A stretch of DNA of 64,000 nt from Aurelia coerulea (taxonomy: Eukaryota > Cnidaria > Scyphozoa > Semaeostomeae > Ulmaridae). The stretch is from NCBI GenBank assembly GCA_039566865.1, contig CM076959.1, forward strand, positions 12,135,501 through 12,199,500, in the 5' to 3' direction. The notes beneath the pieces are model-generated. The model did no database searches. It was not told the DNA's origin and saw nothing but the letters and a program-made list of their open reading frames with translations. Each line of letters begins with the position of its first letter. Positions within the stretch are counted from its first letter, which is position 1. Positions 47,127-57,500 of the stretch are shown one piece after another. Position numbers and translations under genes: made by a program.

Positions 47127-49188
47127 TCGGACAGTGGGTTCACAAGACAGAATTAATCCAAATGCAATGGCCTCCGCCTTTCAGGAGATTTTTGAGCTTG
47201 TCTTAGATATGCATGCACCTCTCAAAAAAAGGAGGGTACGTGGTGAATTTGCACCTTGGCTAAATCAATCCATTAGAAACCTAATGAGGGAGAGGGATTT
47301 GGCAAAGAGGGCTGCTGAAAAATCTCCTGAGAAATGGAGCTCATATAGGCAACTTAAAAATAAAGTAACGAAACAAATAAAGGTTGCTGTACAGTCACAT
47401 TACCACGGGTTAATTAATGAAAATAAGGACAACCCGAAAAAAATGTGGCATACTATTAACAGAGTCTTAGATAGATCCTCGAAATCAACAATGCCTGCGA
47501 GTTTAGACATTGAGGGCAAAAAACTAACCAAGGAAGGAGATGTAGTAGAGGCATTGAATCATCATTTTGTTTCAGTTGGACCGAAGCTTGCAAGTAAAAT
47601 TGAACAAAATCCCAATGATGATCCTCTTAAACATATTGATACTGAACCTAATACGATGGGACTCACTCCAGTTGATGACAACTACGTACCAAAGGCCATT
47701 AAACAATTAAAAAATGGGAAGGCACCGGGGCCTGATAAGATTCCGACAATGCTGATAAAGGACGCTGCGGATCTCATATGTAAACCGTTGACAATGGTTC
47801 TCAACTCTTCTTTACGGAAGGGTATTTTCCCTGACGTCTGGAAACTGGCGAGGGTCACCCCTTATTTTCAAATCAGGTTCTAAAAGCGAGGCTAACAACT
47901 ATAGGCCTATCTCGGTGATCTCTGTGTTCTCGAGGATTCTCGAAAGAATTGTGCATGATCAAGTCTATGAATATATCAAGGCAAATAAGGTTCTAACAAT
48001 GAGTCAATCAGCTTTTCAAAAACTTTGTTCAACAACAACATCATTGATTGATAGTACTGACTATTGGTATGAGAATATTGACAACAAACAACTTAATCTA
48101 GCAATATTCCTTGATCTCAAAAAGGCATTCGATACTGTTGAAAATAAGATTTTGTTAGAAAAACTGAGCAAATACGGTATTCGAGAACTTTCCGGAGACT
48201 GGTTTAAATCATACCTCGAAAACAGAAGGCAGTACTGTGCCGCCAACGGTTATGAGTCAAGGCCTAGGACAGTTACGTGTGGTATCCCTCAGGGTTCCTG
48301 TCTTGGCCCCCTTATCTTCATAATATACCTAAATGACGTTGAAAAATGTTTGAAAGTTTCTAAGGCGGGTATGTACGCTGATGATACTCATGTGACCTTA
48401 ACATCTATGAATATTGAAGAACTAGTTCATAAGGCTCAAGAGGAATTGACCCATATTTCTGAATATATGAGGTTAAATAAATTAAGTGCCAATCCTCAAA
48501 AAACAGAGTATATGATAATTGGACACCCTCGTAGAACTAATAAAGTCGAGATAAATGAAACATTGAGACTTAATGGCTCATATATTAAAAGAGTGAAAAA
48601 AACCAAACCACTTGGAGTCATTGTAGATGAAGGGCCCAACTGGGAAGAACAATTCAAAACTGTCAAAGGCAAAGTTCATGGAGGTCTTGCATCTTTAAAA
48701 AAGTTGAAAAACATCCTCCCACAATCTCAGTTAAGCAATGTTTATCGTGCTCTTGTAGAAAGTCACATGCGATATGCAGATGTTATTTGGGGTAGCCTCT
48801 CAAATTCAAAAAAGGAATCCCTTCAACGTCTTCAAGACAGAGCCGTCTCCATGATCGAATCGTCAAGGATTAAAGACGAATGGTCAAATAATTTCCTTCA
48901 CGCTGAACAATTTGTCATGTTTGATCGTGCCGTTATGGCCTATAAGATCATGAACAGACTCTGCCCAGAAAATCTCTGGAAGAAATTCCAACGAAGATCC
49001 CAATACTCAAGCTATAACACTCGATTTTGTAGAGATCTTCAGATTCCGAGGTACAATCTGGAGTATGCCAAAAAAGAATTTTTTCCTATTCAGCTCTTAA
49101 GGTCTGGAATAAAATCCCTATAAGTATTAGGGAGCTTCCTACGTTGTGCCAATTCAAAAAACAACTAAAAACACACTTGATGAGCTGA
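47127..49188 (+). pseudogene. LINE reverse transcriptase, unit 2 copy
   Basis: Duplicate of the unit-1 LINE, equally 5'-truncated. An extra T near 47864 (CCCCTTATTTTC against CCCCTATTTTC) shifts the frame, giving ORFs of 249 and 402 residues. The catalytic block is the normal YADDT (48374-48388), and it keeps GIPQGSCLGPLIF. The C-terminal frame shift in a T run is shared with unit 1. The two copies thus carry different lesions: one has a changed active site, the other a broken frame. Confidence 0.9.
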
Positions 49189-49236
49189 AAGCCAATAAAA
49201 ACACGACTCCCTGGAAGATCGGCACTACCATTTTAA

Positions 49237-49484
49237 AGGACAGGTCCGTGGTTGGTGTGATTGATGGCGGGATGCGGGATGGTGCTGCTGTGGTTGAAGT
49301 GTGGTGCTTTTTTCCGCTGTTTTCCCGCCTTCTCATTGTGGGGTTGCGTGTTCGGATGGGCGTTGCTTATTTGGGTGCTTGATTTCGCGCGGAGAGGGCG
49401 GGCAGTGGAGGGGGATGTGTCGTGCGTCATTCGTGGCGGTTTTGTCGTGTGTTTTGTCGTCGGTCGTACTGGCTCCGGACTTGT
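49237..49484. mobile_element. TTAA-type MITE after the LINE (unit 2)
   Basis: Counterpart of 36871-37118, with many single-base differences inside. Confidence 0.65.
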
Positions 49485-50159
49485 CCTTCTAAGTCTTTTT
49501 CATATGTATATGATATTAATTTTGTAAAACTTTTCTTTATGTAGTATTAGAGCTGAAGGGATTTCGTGTATAGATAATTTAAAATGAAAAATGAAAATGC
49601 CAAGAAATTTATTTTTCTAAATATACTTGGCATGTATTTCGTCTATAACCTCTTCTGCTCCATTTTGCTTGTCTTGTTTTCCTATTCTTGAATGGGAAAA
49701 CAATGGTTCGACTATGGGTCCTCGTAACGACGTTCTGGTGTGCTCTCGGTACACGCAAACCAGTCTATAAACAAGGAAATGCTTGAGAAAAATGTTGTTT
49801 TGATCTCATTACTACTTTCGATAGATATTAATGAAAGAAACATGAAAATCCAAATCACATTTCAAATCTGAACTGTATTCATTTGTCAAACAACTGATTC
49901 ATTGATGGATTTTATTTGCAGCGTACTTTTCTTTTGGTTTTCGAGTTTCGCTAGTGTCTGACTACCACCGACGTCGCATTACCACCGCCAAAACCACGAC
50001 CGAAATTGTAATTTGAACTTTCATTGTAACATTCAACTTTAAAATGATGGATGAGGCTCTTAACATTGCAACTATGTAAAAAGTAAGAAACTGACAATAA
50101 TTGCAAAATTGATAATAATTCCTTGTGCCTTATGAAATAAAATTTGAGAAGTCCAAGGA

Positions 50160-50680
50160 CATCAACGTCTTGCCAATATAAAGTGCTTATAAGGATATTC
50201 AATATTAGTAAATTTTCTTATATTCACCATAAAAATGTAAAAAGACAGATCACTTCAGACAATACTTATGAAGTACTTAACTACACAATATGGACGATAC
50301 CCCGGGAAGCAGAAGCCCGTGACTACTCCAGGGTCATAGCATAAAGAAGACACTTAAAAATGCAACTACAAAATACAACATATAAACGATGTTTACTGAT
50401 AAACACAAACAAATGAAAATGGAACAAACAAGAAAAGGACTTTGTGGCTGTTAATCAAGCCGACCTGTTTTGTGGATGAAATCTATAGTCAATTCGGTTA
50501 TATTTTTATCAATGCCATTAGAAGGGTCTTTATCACAATATAATAGCAGTTGTAGTAGAAAGGCTGTGGATTTCAACAAATGGTTGTAATACTAACGAAA
50601 TTCCAGCGAGAAGATCTCGTCGTTGAATATCAAATGAAGGGCAAAGCAACAAAGTTAGAATTGATTCTGTTCTGTTCTGG
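50160..50680 (-). pseudogene. LINE 3' fragment
   Basis: Minus-strand tail of the 9136-11039 LINE family. It reads LLLCPSFDIQRRDLLAGISL, then a frame shift, then DFIHKTGRLD and stop at ~50455. The 3' UTR with the GATACCCCGGGAAGCAGAAG block extends to ~50160. It abuts the end of the 12-kb tandem duplication. Confidence 0.75.
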
Positions 50681-50899
50681 ACACAAGACAGTAAATGAGT
50701 TTCATCCACAAAACTGATCGGCTTGGATGAACTCAAACATTTGCTATACGTCACGCAGCCACAAAGTATTTATTTGCTCCCCGTTTGTTATTAAGTCTGT
50801 TGCACATTTGATGTTGGGCAAATGAAATGTGAATGAAAGTTCATCCAAACAAAATCGAAGTATTTCAGAAGAATGACATTGCAAATCAGTAGCCCTGAC

Positions 50900-51285
50900 C
50901 TGACAGCATCTGCGTAGTGTGTTGGGCGGTTGGGACTCGGGGGGGGGGGGGGGGGCAGTAGTGGTGGTAACAATTGCTGTCGTTGTTGTTCTCTCATCCG
51001 GGGCTCCTATCGTTTGGCATCGTGCGCCTATGCTGGCCTTACATCAAATGGGAAACAGTTCCCAGTACCAGTATTTATCAGTATTTATCAGTACTTAAGA
51101 GTATTTGTTGCTTTTTGTAGTTGTTTTACTCAATTTTCATTTACTTGCATGTCTTTATGTTAATGGCCACGGGCATAGTCATTGTCTTATGCTGCCTGTG
51201 GTATCATACCTGTAGTGTTGTATAGTAGAATAATAACTAGAAATTATAGTAATTTAACATTTTATATGAATAAAAAAAGACACAA
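50900..51285 (+). mobile_element. Short retroelement with LINE-like 3' end (copy a)
   Basis: The 3' part (CATAGTCATTGTCTTATG, TGTAGTGTTGTATAGTAGA, then ATGAATAAAAAAAG) is the plus-strand version of the 3' UTR in the minus-strand LINEs. The 5' part (GTCGTTGTTGTTCTCTC, CGCCTATGCTGGCCTTA) is shared with 55893-56215 but not with the LINE ORF. Confidence 0.6.
50939..50955 (+). repeat. 17-base G run
   Basis: An uninterrupted poly-G tract, just before the body of the repeat at 50960-51285. Length may be unreliable in the assembly. Confidence 0.9.
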
Positions 51286-51402
51286 ATACGGATTTTTGGT
51301 AGGGAGAAAATAGAATTTCGACAATTATGAAATCACGGCAAGGTTTATCTGACAAATCAGGTTGTCGATTATCAGTGGAAAATTCAAGAAATAAGATATT
51401 AC

Positions 51403-51533
51403 CTGCATTCGTTGGGTCTGGATAAAAATAGCTTTCTTGTAGTCGTTCAAAGCCTCTGTTTTCATCGATAATTTCCCACGAATATCAGCCCTTCGTTTAT
51501 ACACCAAAGCATCACCAGGTTGCAATGAAAGAG
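51403..51533 (-). CDS. TTC6: TTC6-like exon g (last found)
   Basis: 131 nt, acceptor CCCTAG, donor GTAATA. Encodes LSLQPGDALVYKRRADIRGK then LSMKTEALNDYKKAIFIQTQ and RMQ. The frame runs into the intron for a further 24 codons before a stop, so intron retention is an alternative ending. Confidence 0.9.
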
Positions 51534-54500
51534 CTAGGGAATTGATAAACGAAATCACTACTTTGAACAACGACATATGTGCAATTTGAGAAAGATGTCA
51601 TCTGCACATATTCGTCAAATATGACGTGAACTGCTAGAACTATCTCAAAGATATGAACTATTCTCAAATAAACTTTGATGAAAGAATACATTTTAGCAAT
51701 GAACAATCTTCGGTTTTCCGTGATCCTTCAAAGATGACAGTTTCACAGGTAGCCTGGCAGTATGTTGAAAAATCAGAACTATCGGAGATAATCCTTTCTT
51801 GAATCGATTTCAAATCAGGCCTAACCATCCATCAAAGGGATCAGAAGAAGAGCATATGCTTCAAATCTTCGCAAAACTTTGAAATCAAACCTGTGTAATA
51901 GTATTACCTTTTCTTTCAAAATAATTGATTCAACGAAATTTGAGGCAATTTGCCAATAAATTCTAAATTGATAGAAGAAACTTAAGAAAAGAAAATCCAA
52001 TTTTATGAAGGATTACATCACAGCAGTAGGATAACGTCTGTACTTTTATGATTTACGATTTAGCAGTTGGATGATGTCATAACTTCAAAACCAGCAAAAA
52101 AATGGTGTAATTCTGACAAAATGATGGTATCAAAGATGCTGTCCTGGGATTATGGCAAACTACCTAAAGTTCTCTTCCATCAATTCATGTGAAAGAAAAA
52201 GACAATGATATCTTAACTTGAAAGTTTTGGAAATATTTGCATCTATGCTGAGAAGAAGCAATTTACATACCTGCTGTGTAATCCTTCTCGGCATCATTGT
52301 ATCTTTCCATGGATGCATGCAAATTGCCTCTGTTAAAATATATATGAGCTGCTTGTGGACACAGCTCAGCTAAAAGTTAAGAAAAAGATATTGCACACTT
52401 CTGCATACATATAAAATATCCCACCAAGAATGATCTTCAAAGAGTACGTATATTCCTCGCTAACAATTTAGGCCAAGTGAAATCTTGTTTCGTTTTGATC
52501 TTTGTGTTTAGAACAGCAGCTAAACCTGTTTGTAACTTAGCAACTAAAGGGCTGAGCTTTTACAAAATCACATTTTTTGTATATGATATCGTAGCATGCG
52601 CAAGATAGATGCCACGATACTAAACAAAATGTATTCCTCGTAGCACAAACAATGCTTCAAAGCTTCAAAATGTGTTGTCTGAATGAAATGTATACAATTA
52701 CCTGAAATTATCAAAAACTTAGAATTCATCATTTTTCATGCAAAAAATTTTTTTTCCCGAAAATGGTATCAATGGGTTTGGCTTATCGCTTCTCCCTCAT
52801 CAAAGTGCCCAAACACTATTTCTGCAGTTCGGCTAGTGTTTCCTTGTAAAGATGTTATTATCTTTTCCAATAAATCGTAGGTAAAAAAATATCAAAATCT
52901 GTACAAAAGTAAACAGCCCATTTTTTGGCTGTGTTCAGAATTGCAGAGAAGCAAAATCCTTTTGCTAATTATTCATTTCAGAGAGGAAATACCAGCTATA
53001 AAATATGAAAGAAACATCTCTAAATGAAGTTGAAACCTCTGCAGTTTTGTTGTGCGGTTTTTTCCAACAATCGATGCATGTTTTCGACTCATCCAGTATC
53101 GTGTTAGCCTACGCATAGACCCATTATCCCAAAGGAGGAAAGGGTCTACGAAACAAAGAGCAAAGGCTTGCTACTGAGGTTTCTAGATTTCTGGAAACAT
53201 AATTCATGCAGCCTTTGTTTCAACCATCGAAATATTTCTATTTCTATGGTTTCAACGCATTTCACAAATCATTTGAAAAGGGGATTAGAATTATTAATTG
53301 GGCGGCCGTAGCAAGCCTTTGCTCTTTGTTTCGTAGACCCTTTCCTCCTTTGGGATAATGGGTCTACGCGTAGGCTAGTATCGTGTTATTTCGATAAGAA
53401 TTTGCAGTTTAACGAGCAAAACTTGGATGCAGACAAAAATAAGACTGAACAAACCTGCTGTATCGAAATCTTTTAGTGCTCCTTTCATATCTCTCAGCAT
53501 TACCTAGAGAGTAAACACTGTTGACGTTATCACTCGATAATTACTTCACTTATGAGTAAAAGACCGAAATCTCTTAGCAATCTTCCTCATGTTTAGGGAC
53601 AACTAAAAATATAGGTAAATTCGACTAAGCGCCATTATATTGAAAATTTTTCATTTTCCTTCAAATCTAGAATAGCACTTTGCGTTCCATTCTGACATTT
53701 ATGACCGAACCAGAAGCTTAATATTTATAAAAATAGCTCAGGAAATCATTGGTGCTTTTGTAGTAGGCGTCAAAACCAGGCGGCACTAAGAAGAGCTAAA
53801 ATCGGCTATGCCTGGAAAAATAAATTTGTCTTTGATCCACTAGCAAAAACAATTTGAATATTGGCCTTGTAATAACATATTAATGATTTTTTAAACAGGA
53901 GTACTTTTTTTGGGACACCTGGTATTCGAATTTTTAGACGCTTGAGTTTTCTTAGTGCAGCCGGTGGATTTTTGGCATTCCTTCTGTCTTTTTTTATAAT
54001 AAGTAAAAAGGAGAGCGCAAAAAATACAATTACTGTGCCTATCATGGCGGAAATAAACATTAGGTCATCGGAGTTCCCACCATGAAAGGCACTTACAATT
54101 CAAACATTTTAATACACTGAGAAAAAAGCAATAATTAATTACAAAGAAAAAGTTAATGTCTGTCTCACATCTGATGTCAGTCACAAGCTCATTTGGACAA
54201 CTAAAAAGACTTTATGCTTGGAATCAAAATGGAAACAAAAGCCTAACATGACTTATTTACACATTTACTTGAGAAACAGGTCACCTAAATGTACCAGTGT
54301 AAAGTTGTTACCAGTAGCGAGCCAGCTAACTCATTGTGCATGTGTTTGAAATATCTTAAAGGGGCAGTCAGACGTGACGTTCCGCGGGACATTTTCATTG
54401 TCTTTGTATGAAAAGTGCATAGGCTTAGCATCGACTCGTCAATGGAGATTTTGAATGGGATTATCGCACATTTCAATCCATCTTCATCGAGGTGGCTCTT

Positions 54501-57500
54501 CACAATCTCAAGGATTTAATTGACAGATATTGTTCGTCTATATCGATTTCATGTATTTGCAAAGTTTTTTTGTCTATCGCAAATTCCTAAAAGTCGTAAA
54601 CAGCGATCTTGCTGAAGCAACTTTGCAGCCTCCGAAGAGATAATCTACAAGTCGAAGTGGAGTGGGCAAGAAACTCACCAAAGAATATGGTTTTTGAGTC
54701 AGATTTATGATGCTTGGGGAAACCGGAAGGTGAATAGAACCTTCTCAAACACTACTTGATTCATTGCTCAATTAATTTCATCAGAATTACAGCGAACAAA
54801 GAGGTACAGTAGACATGTTTTGGTATTTAGGCCTATAAGAATTGGATTGTGACACGCAGAATCTGCTACTCGCGTTTCACGTCTGACTGCCCCTTTAAGT
54901 TAGCATTGAGCTTTAACGCTGATCCACGAATTCAATTTTCGTAGGAGTGTGCCACCTTAACTGCTGAACCATCTTAAGCGTAAGCTTCACCTAGTAGTCT
55001 AAATAAAGAGTGTAAAGATCTATCAAGAAACTATCTTACCTTTGTAATTGCTCGATTTAACACAGCAGATTCATCCATACTGTTCCATCCGATTGCTCTG
55101 TCATAATGCACCAAAGCCTGTGTGAATAACAAAATTTGAAGCTTTACATTAACTGGGCCTCATCGTAATCAATCTAACATACGCAAGGCTTCTCTTAAAA
55201 ATTCCGTTTTGCATGCAGCAAAATGAGTTAACCAACTACGCTTAAGGGTTAATGGACAGGACTTCATTTATTGGAATGTGCAGCTTGACTAATGGATCAT
55301 ACAAATCCCTTTGTAGTCGCTTTTTAATTTATGAACGGAAAGTAGGTTTGGTTAATAATTGGTCTTGAGTATTTTCTCGCATCAGAAAAGATCTATGACT
55401 TTCAAATGGTTAAAAACTAACAAACCTGTTGAAATTGCCTGTGTCCAAAATACAGATTAGCAGCATTGTAATAAGCCAGTGCATAAGTTGGGTCTCTCTT
55501 CAATGCAGCTTGATAGTCCCTCATTGCGTTGACTTTGTCACCCATAAACTAGTATGAAACGTAAAGGATATAGAGACATGGGAATAAAGGAGAAAGTTAA
55601 TTAATGCTATTTCCAACAAAGATTCAAGGTAGTCAACAAATGTATGAGGGGGATTTCCACTACAAAATTATACGCGTATCGACGCGAATCATACCTGGCA
55701 CATGCACAGAAAATTATTTTCTATTTATTTCATCATTTGCACATGCCTTGTTGTACCGTTTAAATCGATACGCGTATAATTCATCAACTGAAAATCTGCT
55801 TTTGACTGTGTGAGACTCGGCTATGTCTTACCTTACTTAAACATATCGAGTCCATCAAGTACTAGAAAGAAACCCTGACCCGTTAGCAGTGACTTGAGAG
55901 GTGGGGACCCTGGGTAGGAAGCAGTGACGAGCACGGTTGTTGTCGTCGTTTTTCTCTCGGTCTGCGTTCTGATTGTTCATCAATATCGCCTATGTCAGCT
56001 TAACGTCCAATGTGAAACCGGCTCAAGTATTTATTCGTAAAAAGTTTCTATATGTAAGATTTTGTAATTGCATAGTTATTTGTATTTTGGATGTATGTTT
56101 AGTGCCATGATATGTTGCTCTTCCTGGCTGTCCTTGTACTGTGGTATAGTAGTTCGTAGGTAGTGTTTTAGGTAATTTGTCATTGTAAACTTTTCTATTA
56201 AATATAAAGAAGAAAACATACAAGTGACAAATTTGAATGTGCCCAACGACGACAAAGATAGATACTCTAAAATATAGTCCATTAAAACATTAGTTGAGTT
56301 AAAACACAATGCCTCAATTGCTATCCATTAATTTCAAATTTCACCCATAAGGCAGTGTAAGCATTAGAAACATGACTGAAGCCTCATGATTGTACCATGA
56401 CGTTGCGCTTGGACTAATTACTTGCAAGTTTATGCAAATAAAAAATAAAAAATAGTGCATTCAGCCTGTAAAGCTTTTACTTAACTTGAAATATTTTTTT
56501 TGCTAAAGTACTAAGTTTGACTAAGGAACTGCGGTTTCAGTTAAGTCTAAACAACTGTAGTTCATCATGTCAAACCTATTCAAGCAATAAATTAAAGTGC
56601 CACTAAACCTTTGGGGAACTTTTTGTTATCTGATAGAGTTTAGTTTTCATGGCTTGAAACCGAAAACAATTTTTCGATATGACGTTCCGTTCTTTTTCTA
56701 TGGCTTTTCAAAGTGCCAATTTTGGGCAAATTTTGGTGTCAGGTTCGCGTAAAATCATTCCATGAAGAGGTCTGGACCGAAAGGTCTTGACGTCATACCG
56801 GGAATGCAAAGCGAGAGTACACATTGAAGTGACAGTGAACACACTGTAGTGGATTTGTAGCTTTACATACAGCGCTAGCAATTTCGTGCCAGATAAAAGG
56901 TTGCAGGTAATTCGAAGGATCAGCATTTTCTCCTCCAATTCCATTTCATCATGATGAAGACCTGCACTGCAGCAAGGCGAAGATATACGACAGACTGGAA
57001 CCAGCCAGAAAGACTTCGGTCATACAAGTACAACAGCGTGTTTAGGCCATAGGCCTACTGACTACTGCTTCACGAAAAGGCATCTAACATTAATCTAAGG
57101 TTTATTAGAATACATTTAAGTCGTAACCCTGAAAATATATCAATCCAGTGAATTCAAAACCGCGAAGATGGCTTCTGAAAAAGAATGTCAAAACAGACTT
57201 TGGTTCAGAGTACTGACCTGGTTAATAACACCTCTGTTAGTTAAGAATTCGGCTGTTTCTTCGATCTGCAATGTCAAGAAATAAAAGCTCAAAAGCATTT
57301 ACAGAGACCAAGAGCGTATGAAATATGCTTAACGGTTTATTGCAAAGAATTTTAAACCAAAAAAGTGTGATTGCACCGAATAAGTAAAAAATTGTTAACA
57401 TGTTTGGCGGGCTGTGGATAAAGAGTGCGCGGCCGATATTCAATCATGGGTGAGAGGAAACAAAGTAAATGTATGATAAAATGTATAAACAAATCGTACC

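Larger units (their letters stand above)
37781..50147 (+). repeat. 12-kb tandem duplication, unit 2
   Basis: Second head-to-tail copy. It ends at AAATTTGA (~50147), the same point where unit 1 joins unit 2. Unit 2 keeps the complete right end of the foldback element and more satellite units, and has an extra 79-bp duplication at ~39523-39602. Confidence 0.95.
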
